Assembly: GCA_963969345.1 (NCBI GenBank) | Contig: OZ017770.1 | Span: forward strand, 3,419,246-3,483,245 | DNA: 64,000 bases | From: Turbatrix aceti | Lineage: Eukaryota > Nematoda > Chromadorea > Rhabditida > Panagrolaimidae | Direction of reading: 5' to 3' | Shown: positions 10,553 through 24,351 of the stretch, one piece after another | Layout of the letters: every line of letters begins with the position of its first letter | Position numbering within the stretch: the stretch's first letter is position 1 | The notes under the pieces: generated by a model | What the model was told of the DNA's origin: nothing | Seen by the model: only the letters and a program-made list of their open reading frames with translations | Database searches by the model: none | Position numbers and translations under genes: made by a program

Positions 10553-10571
10553 TCAATTCCAAGAGAAAAGG

Positions 10572-13500
10572 TCAACCAGAAGCACCGGCCATGTTGTAAA
10601 ATTTGATTTGTTTTTCCATTTCATCCTTGAATCGTCGTTCTAGTTCCTGAAAAATAACAACAAACGTTTAAAGATGCACGTTGTTTTGTGGACGCATGCA
10701 TGCATCAGACAAAAACAAAACTAATCAACACTCACGGCTTTTCGCTGGGGCCGGCTGGCTCGTGATTCCTTCAGCAGTTGCTGGAATTGCTGTTCGCACT
10801 CGGCCAACGTCGATTGCTCGTTCTCCGAGAGCATAGCACGTTTTTCGCTTTGTATATGCTCAAGATCCTTGATCATACGTTGGTGGACTTCGAGGAGGCT
10901 GTCAAGTCGCCGCTTGCACTTCTCGTCGTACTCGAGAATCGTTTTCTTGATGCGTTGCTTTTCCTTCTCTTCGAACTCAGCCACCAACTGATCCCAGCGT
11001 TCAGGAGGATTCTAAAACATCATTTTTGAAAATAAAATACCTTTCCCAAACCTAAAAAAAGCAAACAAACCTGATGACCAATTTGGAGAGCTTCTTTGTA
11101 CATGCGAATGCGAACTTTGCTTTCGGCACGCAGAGACTTTGGCAAATTTTTCTTGTTCGCGGCAAGATCTCTGTTCAGCCGTTGTTCTTCGTCGAGAACC
11201 ATGCGCTGCACGCATTCGAGTTCTTTTTGGTGCCGGGCAATCATCTGCGAGCGTTGGAGGAAGTAGAGCTCCTATAAAAATACCATATTGCAAGATTTTT
11301 TCCCTCAAACCTCACCTGGAGTTGTTTTTGATTCAATCCATGACGTTCTGTCAGCTGGCGCTCCTCAAGCTCCCAAAGCCGCGTCAAAACGCCCTGTTCG
11401 ATTTTGTGCTTTTCCTCGAGGAACTGTCGCTCGGTGTAGGCCATTTTCTCGCGGTGGTTTGCTCGCAATTGTTCGACAAAGATCTCATGCTCGCGATCGA
11501 GGTTTACCATGAATTCAATTTCCTAAAATCGGGTGAATCAACCAAAACTCGTCAAACTAAAAGTCATAAAACCATACCCGTTCCGCCTGATTCTTGTCGA
11601 GGAGTTCTTTTCGGTAACGATAGATTTCCCGTCTTTGAGAACGCGGCAGCATTTCAATCTCTTGTTTGAGCACTTTCTGTTCCCTATTGAGCTGGTCCTT
11701 AAACATGCGTATCCGCCGCTCCTGTTCGGATTTGAGCCGCTTTGAAACCTGCTTCACCTCGTCTTCCTGTTGTTTTTCAATCTCTTCGATTTTGCGTTTC
11801 TGGGTCCGAGCGATGAGTTCAATCTCATTCTGGTAGGCCTTCTCGATCATTTGTTTTTCAATCGTGAATTGGCGTTCCTGTTCTTGCTGCATAGCAGCAG
11901 ACTTCTTTTCATGGGCGAATCTCTGTCGGGTTTCTTCGCGCTGCATTCTTTGATACTCGCGTTCCTGCTCGCGTCGAAGATTGTAGTGCGCCTTGGCTTC
12001 GATCTCATGAAGCGTGGTCGAGGTCATCTCGACGCCATCAACCATAAAGCGACGGGTCTTCTTCGTGGCAGTCTGCCGACTCGGGGTTCGACGAATGAGT
12101 CTCGGCTGAGGGTCGGAGTTTTCCTTCCCGACTTCCGACGGCGCTGGAACATTCTGAACCTGTGGTCGAGACTTGGGAGTGCTGGAAGACGGTAGTGGAG
12201 GCAGCGCAGTTCGGCTTTGGAATGGCGCTTTCGGAGTTTCGTCGTAGTCGACCGGTGGCTCGGGAGGCGGCGAAACAGCCCCGTTGGTTGCATTGAACTC
12301 GTCCTTGGGTTCAGAATATACAGCTGTAGCCGGTTGCACCTGGTTGCGGAGATCGCCTTCGGCCAGGGAATTTGCGACAGCTGCTGCAGCAGCAATCGAT
12401 CGTGTTGGAAGTACTTCTCGCCGTGAACTGGTTCTGGAGCTCGGAGCAGACGTCTCCGGTGTGTCCGACGATTGTCTGTTGGCGAAGGAAGCAGCAATGT
12501 CAGCAACATGAACTTGTTCACTGAAGAGTTCCGCTTCCTCGCGCCTGCGTTGCTCTTTGATACGCTGCGCTTCGTCCCGAGCACGGTCCGCGAGCTGTAA
12601 AAAAACCTGTACTGTAAATTTACCTTATTGGACACCAAACAAGGTCCTGATTTTTTTGCCAAATATTATTACAATAATTTGTCCTGTTTCGTACGAAAAA
12701 AAACATACCAGTTCTCTCTGCGCTAGTTCACGATGCATCTTCACGAGACCGTTGGGAATGTCAGCAGCCTGTTTCTTGTCGTCATCCGTAGTGCCAGGTG
12801 CCTGTGATTTAGGCTCCAGAGGTTCTTCAAAAGCGCATCCGTTGACCCGTACCAAGACAGGCAGATGCTGCGGACTACTCGGAGGTCGCTGATCAGACTC
12901 ATAGGAGAGACTCGACGAGGACATAGATACCGGGGACTTGGAAGCCGGTGAGTTAAACTTGGAAACCGTATCCCGAATCGCGTGGGTAGGGGTTGTACAC
13001 TGAATGACGGTTGCCGATGCGCCATCCGAAGACTTATTATCCGACAGGGGCTCACTTTGCTTTCTACGAATCGGTGAAGGTGACTTGTGCTCCGAAACGG
13101 ACAGACTAGACTGCGATGAGTGACGGCTATCTGAAAATCACACGTTATATATAGGCATGAACAATAATTAATTTTCATCCGCATCCAACTAATTGAAAAT
13201 AAATGAATTTCTAATAAAAAGCGTGATAGAAAACTTCAAACCTGGAGGATTGCTGTAATTCTGATCCAAAACGTCATCCAAATCATTGAGAATCTCACAT
13301 GCCTCAAGTCGACTAGGACTGAACTGTCCTTGATCAGTGACTGCCTGTGATGTTGAGGTAGACTTCGATGGTTCCTCATTCACCGCCAAGAAGAGACGTT
13401 CGGACTTTGAAGGCTCAGCGCGCATATCTGGGGACTGTGGCAGTGAAACTGGCGGAGCAGGAGCCATGCGTTTCTTCTTTGGAGATGCTGATGGATTGCC

Positions 13501-14772
13501 TGAAACAGTCCATAAATCAGGGGATATTAGAGGAGAACAAAACACGTACGCATTGGTGTAGCAGGAGTAGCTGGGGCAGTTTCCTGGAGTGTCGCACCTT
13601 CGCCACTAACGTTTGCGCTTGTATTTTTGGAAGAATCATCCAAGCGGGAATAAACACTCGTGCCATCGCTGCTGCACACGCTACCGGCGTAGCTTCCATT
13701 GTCAAAAACAGGTTCTTCTGAGAAGTCAGCCGTCATTTCAAGGAGAAGGATGACAAGTGGTTTCTTGTTTGTCGCGTTTGCGATGAACGGATGCTAAAAA
13801 ACAAAGATTTTACAATCAATTATGTAACAAAGTTGACAAACCGTCATTAAATTGGCCGCAGTGCATCGACTCGCAGGATTGATCATCAGACATCGCGAAA
13901 TAAAATCGTTGAAGCTGACTGACCACGCTGATGGGTGATCAAGCAGCGGTGGCTTCTGGGCACGCAGGATCTTGAGTCTGACACGCTCGGCGGAGAGTTC
14001 GTGGTACGGAGGCTCCTTCTGGGCAAGCTGTATACACGTAATGCCGAGGGCCCAGATGTCCGCTTTGCAATTGTACATGACATTGGTGGTTGTCTCGCAG
14101 CGAATGACCTCAGGGGGCATCCAATGTGGTGTGCCAATGAACGTATTGCTTCCGTCATCTGGACCAGACAAAACGGCAGATACGCCGAAATCCGCGATCT
14201 TGGCAGTGCCATCACCGGTGAGCAGGAGATTGCCAGCCTTCATGTCACGATGAATGATGTATCTTCCATGGAGAAAGTCAAGTCCATTGGTCACCTGATG
14301 AATCAAAGACGCAATCTGTGGTTCAGTGAATGCTTTGTCGAGTTCCTGAATTATGTTATCCACAGCGCCGCCGGCACAGTACTCGAGCATGACCGACAGA
14401 CAGTTATCATGATAATAAGCTGCCAGGATATCAACAACATTCTCGTGCTTGCATGTGGTCAAAATTTCTACTTCAATCGCGAGGTCTTCGATCTCCTCGC
14501 CCTCTTGAATTTCTGTGCACTGCAAATGGAAGCACGCGGTGAAAATGAATCACGATTAAAAAACCAAGCCGTGTCGGACTCACCTTGAACGCTGCAATCA
14601 CCTTCGGGTCTTCCTTCGATGATACCTTCTTGACTGCACCAAAAGAACCTTCACCAATGCTCTCGTGTATATTCCAGTGTTTCTTCGGATCAACATCGAT
14701 TTGAATAAAAGCGGGAATGCGTTGCTTCTTTGCGGCAAATAATTTGCGAAATCTACCGACTAGCGTTTCCAT
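10572..14772 (-). CDS. SLK: STE20-family kinase of the SLK/LOK (GCK-V) type
   Basis: Ten exons: 14584-14772, 13842-14519, 13550-13793, 13242-13499, 12709-13130, 11578-12594, 11316-11522, 11071-11271, 10736-11011, 10572-10646; 1188 aa. SLK and LOK phosphorylate ERM proteins and shape cortex and microtubules; the C. elegans homologue is gck-4. The kinase domain (about residues 30-300) keeps every key motif: Gly loop GEGSFGAV, VIAAFK lysine, catalytic HRDMKAGNLLL, DFGVSA, GTPHWMPPEV, and HPFIA at its end. A Ser/Pro-rich linker of about 320 residues follows, then a long charged coiled coil (about 620-1180) that is the family's PKK/ATH module, ending in FYNMAGASG. The start is the first ATG in frame (METLVGRF). 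All introns are about 50-115 bp. It is transcribed toward the ADAM gene on the same strand with a 440 bp gap. Confidence 0.93.
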
Positions 14773-17700
14773 CGGCAATGTGAATCAATATGTACAAAGT
14801 TAGTGCAAGAATAACATAAACATTTAGCTTTTCATAGACAACAATAAACGGTGTAACGACAACTTATAAAAACTCGCTTTGAACGATGATCAGAGTGCTG
14901 CGCGCGTCCAACTACTATTCCACATAAGACACTATTGTCCGTACGTGTCCGTTTTGTGCACAAATGGAATATGAACGTTGTACGCAGGATATAGTTGAGT
15001 CGTCCGATCGAAGCTGTACTTTGATGAGCCTGTCGCTTCGTTAATAATGCGAAGCTTACCTGCGCACGTGGTATGGATTGCGAGGACAAAAAAGTGTAGT
15101 GAGAAAAAAATTGCGTGTCACTTTATGACTCATCGGGAGCACCCAAGGGCCAAGGAGATATCAAAATTGCAGATGATTCACCTTCCAATTGTTACTGATT
15201 GCTGTCAGTTTCCACGACGACCTCAAAATATTGATGACAGCGGCTGATGGTTGCTGGCGTGTTTGTATGAGGCGATAGAACCACGTTTTTAGTTGGGGGG
15301 GGTAATAAAGTGTACAACTTTACCAAATTGGACACGGTTTTTGGAGGCCATGAAATTAGGCCATACCGTTTAATGACACAAAAAAACATCTCTGTCACAC
15401 GCTGACTTTTTTCTTATCGGTCGAGAAGCGTTTTTAATTGCTCTTTTACAACATCGACCTTTATCAGCCGTTTCGTGTCTTTTCAAACTTCTGAATCTGT
15501 ACGTTTACTCCTTTTTTACGTCTTGATACGAGGCAGACAGGCATGGGTGGCATGTATAAATACCCCCCCAAAAGTAGTGACATAAAATGAATGCTCTACT
15601 GCTCAGTCATGTCAGACGGCTACTTTTTGGTACCGACGACTCACCAATTGATTATAGTAAAAATGTCTTGCTCAGCGTCAGATAGTTACTACGACGACGT
15701 GTATAAAAGAAAATCTTGTCTATGTCTTATTCGTTCTTTACCACAGAAAAAAAGTAGTTAAATCATCGTAAAATAAAGTAGTTAAAAGGAGTTGGTCTCT
15801 GCGTTCGTCAAAAACAGCTAAATTACTATGCTGTGTTTGAAGCGTGCGTGTATGCACGTCTACGTATACGTGTATATGTGATCTGACATTTTGTGTCGGC
15901 AAAAATCCGCAGATTGATCTCTCTACTGACAATCCAATCGCTATAGGCTTTGAGCGTATCAAATATCAAACTTGCCAAAAAATAGAATGCCTCTGACAAT
16001 GACAACATTCTCACAGATATATGACGACAAAATTTTTTGTTAAGATTTCGTTGTCTCTGATTGACTTTTTCAACTTTTTTATTGTCGCTACGGACTGATA
16101 CGCCGCCTAGTCTGTCATTTTTTTCAGTTGAGACATTTATATGCAGTGCAGTCATTTTATTTTACCATTATGCCCACGTTTACCCTTCCTCTCTCTGTCT
16201 TTCTACCATTTTGAAGAAGCTAAAAATTTATACGTTCAAATATCATATTTCTTGGTCGAAGTGGTATTGTGTCAAGCAGAAGAACTTTTCATCAAGATTC
16301 GACACTCCTTGAGGGTCTATGGTTGTTGCCTCCTGCCGGATACCTGAGAACGATTCACTCTTGAATCTAACGCGAAAAAGAGAGGAAGAATGGTGAGTAT
16401 CGAGATGTCAATGAATGTTATTGCAGAACAAACTTTTTTTGAAATTTGACCTAACAAGGCCGTCGTCGTACGACTCATTGTTAGCTACCCCGATCGTCAC
16501 TACATTCAACGATTTCATCAACGATGGGTGTACAGATGTTCGAGTGTCAAAAGTGTTGTATAAATTTAATAGACACTACTCCTCCCTATACATCGTCGAA
16601 GTCTTTAGTATCGTCTTTGCCTACCATCGATTGCCAGTCGCTATTTCATTTTGCTTTGCTTAATCAGAAATATCTGAAACGTTGGTGTGGCGAGATTTTT
16701 GAGTACCGCCAGACAACATTTCAGGTACACCTGAATGAGCTAAGCTTTTTTGGGCCTTCATTTACCTACCATCTGTTGGTTGTTAATTTAACCTTTTTTC
16801 GCCCAACAGGTTGTATTATTGCCGGTGCAAACGCAAGAACGACAGTTGGTGGAGGTAGATGAATTAAAATGTGCCACTGACATCAAGTCATCATAATCCT
16901 CATCGCTCTAGCCACACGACGAAAATGTTGTTGTGCAGGTATGTCACTTAATTTACACTATATGAACAAATTTGCCTCTCTAAAATGTTTTTGTAAATAA
17001 TCATGTGGTAGTAAGTAGAGTGAATAGATGCCACATCGAATTATGACACCGCTTTGCGGTCATGACCAAACATACACATCACTAATAAATTGCTGGGCAT
17101 TGTCACAACGCATAAAGCATACAAATCGCGATGATCCACCGGAGAGTTTACGAAGATGAACATTTACTTGAAATTTTTTGAGCGTTTGTTATTGGTTCAC
17201 CTTTGTCACATCGGATTTAATAAAACTGTGTTGAATATGAAGATTAAAATAGTCGTAAAGAGGAAGAAGCGTTGAAGGTAAGGAGAACGGTAGATTGTCG
17301 TGAAATTTTACGTTTCCCCCCCGATGAACACGAGATAACATCTCAAGAGGTAATGGCAGGGTTTGTTTCAAACGAACTACAACTATGCAACAGAATTTTT
17401 GTTTTCCGCATGATTGACAACTGGGACATTCCAAGACGAGGACACAGTTTCTTGCTTGATTGGCACATTAATGGTATCCGTCTTGCCGTCTGTTGGACGC
17501 ATCCGGTTGTACCACATCGATTGATCAGTATCGCAGACGGTTGACACATTCTTGGCACAGGAAACAGGCCAACTGTCCTGTCCTTGATGCTTCTGGGCAA
17601 AAAAACAACGTTTACATGAATGGCAATGCCACTTTCAAAATAGACAATCCCAAGTGTCATCCATCATGCTCTCACTTTTTGATGTCCGCTACTTGTTCAA

Positions 17701-19959
17701 TGTTTAACAGAAAAATTTAGAGACACTCATTGGCGAACATTTTTAACCAAATATACATGCAGCAGTTTTTTAGCCCATGACTCGTTATCACTGCTCGAAG
17801 CGCTCGTAAAACGCAGGTTCCGACCGCAGCAGTGTGTGGTAGAAAAATATAAAAATTCATTGTTTACCTGCAATGTTCCCACAGGCGTTGAAGCCGTTGT
17901 TATATGCTTTTTTTGACTGCTTGGCGCCCTTTTTCATTTAACTACTTTTTTATGGCGGTAACATGAAAGAAATTCAAATTGGTTCAGGCAAGCACTGTTG
18001 TTCGCCAGAAGGCATACGGTATCGGGTACTTTTTTGAGATTTTCATCGGCTGACAAGTCAGTTCAGTCAATCCGATTGCGCGACAAGAGTAAAAAAAGTC
18101 AATGAAGAAACTGATCGACTATTGTCTTTGCCGTGTCCCCTTGGCCCGACCTGTTGGACCTACGACTCTCTCGCTTTCTCGCAAATGTGCGGAAGGGCAG
18201 CCAAGACACGAGTAAGTGGTCTTATGCGCAACGGGAGCAGGCAGGAAAGAGAAGACTGACCCTTTGGGATGGGATTGAAATGACCGCCTCTCGCTCCCCC
18301 CTCCCTAACGGTCAGTCAGTGGCAGCAGTCCCCCTTGCCGCCCTCGACGACAAGACCGTAAATCATCATCTCGCGTCGCTTTTTTAGTTTTACTACGCAT
18401 TATTAGGTGTTTATGGTCCCACACTTGCATAAGACGTTTTTTTTCTTCTATTCACGTACAGGTAGCCTCTTCTTTGTTATCTATCTTTCCTCCGACCCTC
18501 CCACTTACCCGACTGACTGGTGACAGCTCGTAAATTTTGCCTTGACGCAAAAAAGCGTTAGTGTCATTAACCACACTCACATAAATCAAAATAAACATTT
18601 TATGTAGTGGAAACGTTAATTGTTTGTTTTTTGTTCGAAAATGATGATTAAAAAAGACCGGAAACGATCGTTCGCGCATACGAGACAGTTCGTAAAACCT
18701 AGTGCGAGGTCGGACTAGCACAAGGTGTGTCTTGGAGACTGTCAAATAATTGGCACTCAAGTAGCCATACGAATTGTGTAAATATCCTTTATGCAAATTT
18801 TGCTTCTCAATCCGCTTCGTGTTCAACATCTGACTTTGGTTACTCGCAAAACTCGCGGTGGTTGTTGTTGAACAACGATCGTCGTCAACTCACTTGTTCG
18901 CACCCCTCCCCCAACTTTTGTACTCATTTGCAGTGCTTTAGTGGCTGTTGCATTTTTCAAACTATCTTCCACCTGTTTTGTGCCAAGGATTACCTTACCG
19001 GACAAATTATTAGCACTCACCACGCTTTTGTCATTAATCACAACGACTCTCTGTAACATAATATGATGCTTTCATCCCGAATCTAATGGCTTGCCGAACA
19101 AGTGTGCTCCCGGCGATTGATGACCAGTTGTCGCAACACACACTCCCATGCACTCACTTTGTTTTCATCTTGTCTTACGGTCACCCCCTTTTTGTCTCCA
19201 GGAACAAAAAAAGCCCTGACTTGTTATAACTAGGGATCACTTGCCGCCGCTCACGAGCCGCCGGACATTTTGCATGCCTCTATGATTAATGACTCTGCCG
19301 CCAGTGTTGTGCTAAAGACAGTCGAAACAAAGTGTTGGTGGCAATCAGCCATAAATTTTGCACCTCATTTGTTTTGCCACATTATGAAGAATGATCTTAT
19401 TGCTACAGTTATCTAAAAAATACCGCAACATATTTTTTGTTTTTGGCAATACGGTAGTTGTTGAAACAAAATTTTTTCGGAAGGACTATGTACACTAACT
19501 AACACTTATGAATGGAAGGCTTTATGTTTTGACTACGCTTGCTGGCCGGACGCTTTCTTCTTCTTCTTTATAATGCAAAATTATTATGATTGCCACTTTG
19601 TAGTATATGAAATTTTCATTTTCGCCTTTTGACGATCCATTCAGTAGCCCCGTGGTTGTCGCCGTTTTGCTTGCCATCCGGTGGCCGGTAGCTTAAGACT
19701 AAAGCAGAAGTCCGCTTTTTGCCGACAAGCACTCATAGCGTCCCCGCGCGCGACCTGCTGAGTGTGACGGGGCTAGCTTTAGAAGACCTAGGCGGCACCC
19801 GCTTTTCGTGTCCCCCACTGACCACCACCTTGTTCGACTTTGTTTTTACCGGGTTTTGGCTTTCATGCAACATTCATGCTTTCAGACTGACCGGAAGACA
19901 CGACATTTGCCACTGGAAGCAGCAGGACTGTCAGCTGAACGGCTCAGAATTCGCTGAAA
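14773..19959. other. 5.2 kb intergenic region between divergent genes
   Basis: It separates the minus-strand kinase gene from the plus-strand FGFRL1-like gene, so it should hold both promoters. Many short open frames on both strands carry no domain and overlap one another. There are T-runs, a TGGGGGGGG run near 15295, and TATAAA-like motifs near 15555 and 15700. I could not support any gene or RNA here. Non-coding 5' exons of either gene may be present. Confidence 0.5.
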
Positions 19960-22900
19960 ATGCGTCTCCCGCTGCTTTTTCTTCTTGTTCTCCTCGTCAA
20001 GACAACGTCATCCGCATTATTGCGCAGAGGCGGTAGGTTGTCACTTGCTTGATTTGGTGGAGGGATGAGGCTTATCCAACTTGTCAGTCAGTTAATCGCT
20101 AGGTCCATGTCGAACCATCTTGCAAAATCAAAATGCAAATTTGCTCTGTGTTTTTACCGTAATGTACTCGAGTACTGCCCATCGTTCAAAATTTGCAAAA
20201 TGAGTGAAGAGTTCAATTTAAGAGTGCTGTTACATTTTTGACAGCTTCAAATGCTTTTTTAGAGGTTTCTCTTCTCCCATCTGTTAGCTCAATTTTCCAA
20301 TCACAGACACAAAACGGCATTGTGAATATGTTAATTGCGCACACCGTAGCTGGAAGCGTCGAAGCTTGTGACACAAAGATAATTATCCAAAAAGGGTGTT
20401 GAATGTGAACGCGCATTGTTGTTGCGGTCGTTGACCGCTGTTTTGTTCGAATCGGACCTCCACATTGCTTATTTACGAGACTCTCTTCCAGGTGCAGTGA
20501 GGCTTTTTAAATTTGTTATTGCTCTTTTTGCGCCACCTCGGACCTTTCGGACCGATTAGCATGTAATTTCAGAAGTTGAACAGCGAGGTGACTGGCATTT
20601 GCATCGGAGAAGGGAATGGATACGATGGATCCAGGCATCTTTTTTCAATGGGGTTAAGGAGATCTAATTTCTGCTAATGACAGCTGCTGTTTTCTCATCA
20701 TAGCTTAGATCCTTGTTTTCACGTACTTGTGCCATCGACTAATGCGAAGCACCAGGATTAGATTATTACGAACGACAATGAGAATCGAAAGCAGGAGGAG
20801 AAAGAATCGCTGGTTCGATCGAATAGTAAACTCATCGTCTCTGCAGTCGACCAAAAAAATGCTTCACTCATGTCCGCGAACGGGTCAAGTGCGCGAGAAG
20901 TGAGCATCCAAATAATGCACATTTCTCCTCTCTTGGCCTGTGTTCGCTTGCCACAGAACCAACCAACTTACGATCGTTCGGCTAAACGAGATAATTGTCC
21001 AAACAAAGCATCCGGAATTAAATGATTTTGTTTTGGCACTAATGGCGATTGTTATGCACAAAAAAACCGAATGCGCGAGCGGGAGATGTGCTATTGAGCA
21101 TTTGTTTTTGTATCTTCTTTTCTGGACGATGCGATCTTCGTTCGTATGACGCACAAACATTGGGGCATTGTGGAAAAATCTGACTATTTTTCAACTTTTT
21201 TTTCTAATAGTTGAACGCTTTTAAGCCGGGATCGCATAGGCTATCAGGGTAGACAGAAAACTGCTGATAGCGTAATCTCCCCGATAACGGTTGCCAAGAG
21301 GAGAGAGACACGTTGTGCGGTGATACTAAACGTCGAACAAGCATGCTTTCTCGAACTGCATCACCATCGCCTGGGGACCGGAAAGAAAGGAGCCTCCGCG
21401 CGTTTGAGAAAATCCAATGTACCCTGAAAATTTGTGTGTGTGCAAGATGATGTTGTGACTACTAACAAGCCGAGATTGTGCACACTGCCTTTGGCTTTTA
21501 TAATTTGATGGTCATTTGTGCGCAACTTGAATTGCTCTCAAAATTCATGGCTTGCGCTTGGCTTGGCAGTCAGTCAGCAAGAGACTTTTGAGGGGGGATA
21601 AAACTTTTGCTTGCCTGGCTGGTCTTGCTTGTCAACATTTTTACTGGAAGTAGCTTATGAACATGACAATATACAACTTTTGCTGTGTCATTCATGCATG
21701 CATCAACTTTTTTGATGGAATACTTAAGGGTGTGAAAAGTGAAAAGTCGTCAGATTTGAGCAACAGATAACGGCACTTTGTTGTTTTGACTGTTTGCCGA
21801 AGATGAAAACAAAGCATTGTACACTTTGGCTAACGTGACACCGTTACAGAGCCCCCGCAAGTCAAAAAAGACGTCGAAAGCAACATCCGGGTCGCCGAAG
21901 GAACCAAGCTGGTATCCATCAATTGCCCAGTCCTAACCAGTCCCAAAAACGATGGAATCATCGTCACCTGGCACAAGGACGGCGAGGAAATTAGTACCGA
22001 ATGGACACAGTACAAAATTGTTAGCAACAACCGTGAGCTCAAAATTAAAGAGCCCCAGCGCCAAGACAGCGGCGTCTACACCTGTCGCGCGGTCAACGGC
22101 TTTGGTCACAAAGAGGTGGATTTCTTCTTCGAAGTCTTCGACCCGCATAACGATGTTCCAATTATTGCTAATGAGTCAATTTCATACTCCAAAAAACGTA
22201 TGTGCCAGTTTGGGAAAGGTTAAGGATTATCGAGACAACAGAGGCTGTTTTTAGCGAGTGCTCCCAAGTGGTACGAAGACCAGTCGCCATCCTCCAATCC
22301 AAACTATCTTGCCCTCGGAGAAGAGCTAATCCTGCGGTGTCCAGCTGTTGGCAATCCTCTGCCTGAAATCAGTTGGTACAAAGACAGTCAACTGCTCGAG
22401 CTCGACCAAGTACAGCGACATCGCATGGCAAAGCTCAAAATTAACCACGTATCGCCCCACGATTCTGGTACGTACACCTGTCGTCTGGAAAATCGTTACG
22501 GCACATTGGCGCACTCATTTGCCGTTGCGGTCGGTGAATCGGCGACCGCGTTAAAAGATCTGAGAACATCATTTGAACACGCCAACGAACTGGATAACGA
22601 CATTTGGAGTGGAAATAACAAAAACGCTCCTGTCATCGATGATCCACAGAATGCGAGTGTCATTGTCGGTCACACTGCCAAGTTCACTTGCCATCTGACT
22701 CAGCGAGCCATCAGAGTCATCTTCCGCTGGCTGAAGGAAACCAACAATCCACGGGAAGCCACACTCACTATCCGGAACAGGACGTACATGATCATGGAAA
22801 TGCCAGACAACAGCACGCAGATTAGCGAGAACACGGATGGCACGCCGATCTATAGCAACACACTCACCATCGACGAAGCCAGCGAGTACGACACCGGCAA

Positions 22901-23651
22901 GTACTACTGCGTAATAACGAGCTCCGACGGGTACGTAGGCTACCGTGCAGCCTATCTGAATGTTGTTTCCCGGTTTACGGACATCACAAAACTGAATCCA
23001 ATGTTTCCCGTTGTCATTGTCATTGTCGGCGTTTTCTTCGTTATTCTGGCTTTTACGGCCATCGTTTACCTGCGTTGCTTCGGCCGATCTGCGTCCAGGA
23101 GCCAGAACAAGTCTTCCTGCAGTTCATCGGACTGCAGCCACGACGCATCGACTGCCGATACCAAAAAAACTCTCATAACGCCTCCCTGCTTCGTGCCACG
23201 CCAAGCACCCCCTCCTCCGCCCCGTATGCCCCCACCGGAAGCGCCGATCAGAAACTACTCCCCTAACAAGCCACAGGCTTTCATGCACGTCGCGTACAAC
23301 TCACCGATGGGATCCCCTCTCTTGGTGGGAGACAAGCGGATCCGACAGGGTCCCTCGATGTTCTCAAGCGTCGATCGTCGCTACAAACCACCGTATCTCC
23401 ATCGGACGTTCGCAGAGGACGAAATGAGCCGTATGAGCAGCAATATTTATGACTCAGGCAGCCCCCTGCCTCCCCCTCCTTCGCATGCGGAGGCGCAGTC
23501 CACGATTTCGTCTCACGTGTACTGCACGACCTCTCCCCAGCCGAGTCGCATGATCAGAGTACCGATGCACGTCAACAACAATGATGGCGCACACGCTTAC
23601 GCCTTCCTCGAGCAACAACCCCTTGCATACCATTCCGGTCAACACTGGTGA
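19960..23651 (+). CDS. FGFRL1: FGFRL1-like receptor: three Ig domains, no kinase
   Basis: Exons 19960-20032 (signal peptide MRLPLLFLLVLLVKTTSS), 21850-22197 and 22255-23651; 605 aa. The phases join exactly (RRG then EPPQVKKDV). Three Ig domains: Ig1 with CPV, WHKDGEEIS and DSGVYTCRAVNGFG; Ig2 with LRCPAVGNPLPEISWYKD and DSGTYTCRLENRYG; Ig3 with a long insert and DTGKYYCVI. One membrane segment (about residues 391-416, FPVVIVIVGVFFVIL) and a tail of about 190 residues follow, rich in Pro and Ser (APPPPPRMPPPEAP). No kinase domain follows. FGFRL1 proteins bind FGF and heparin and act as decoys or adhesion factors; the Ig1 pattern (KDG...W...F/YR/K, then AxNGFG) resembles vertebrate FGFRL1 closely. 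Intron 1 is 1.8 kb, far longer than any other here. Another Ig receptor family remains possible. Confidence 0.72.
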
Positions 23652-24351
23652 CTTTGTTAGAAAAAAAATGCAATGCTACACGTTCCATTTCATTTCTGCT
23701 ACACTCCTTATTTTTTTTGCTGCAATAGCGAGCTTACCAACCCTCCTACCCCGGTTTTTGGTGATAATGTGAAATGTTCGTTGTCCGACCGACCCTCCAG
23801 CGTCGGACGTTGTAGATATACGTGTATAATTGTGAGGTTCAGAAATCAGTAAAGTTAGTGATTATCGAGAACAATAACAAGTCGGCCAGCATTGTTTCCC
23901 TCTCAGCGAAACAAACAACGAAAAAAAATCAATCACCACGATAATGCAGTTGTCCGTAGTTCAATCCAATCTTTATTATCATTAGTAATATGACACACTA
24001 CAACCAAATAGTTTGCTGCCAAATCATCAAGCATCAACGGCCACAGATGTTGAGGATCTAAAAATTTAAAAAAAAGATTATGTGGTTCGTAGTAATATAC
24101 TTTTATGTCTCTGATAGCATTACTGATTCTTTCGAAAAAAGAAGTTTTTGCCAATCAAAATGTGCGCTGTATAAAATTCTGTTCTTCACCAATGATCAGA
24201 CAGGCATTTATTAGCTATACAAAAACATTATCGCGTCTTTGGACTTAATTAATTTGTTCCAAGAAAAGAACATACAAATCATTGCCATTAGTGTTATTAG
24301 CATTAGTACAAAAGAAGTAACACTCACAAAAGCATTAGGAGATCGTATAGT
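23652..24351. other. Intergenic between convergent genes
   Basis: 700 bp holding the 3' UTRs of the FGFRL1-like gene (plus) and the acyl-CoA synthetase gene (minus). A TTTATT at 24207-24212 is an AATAAA for the minus-strand gene. No gene is seen. Confidence 0.5.

Noticed and set aside
20790..20835. GGTTCGATCGA resembling a tRNA B box
   Set aside because: No A box or cloverleaf could be drawn upstream; the surrounding sequence does not fold as a tRNA.
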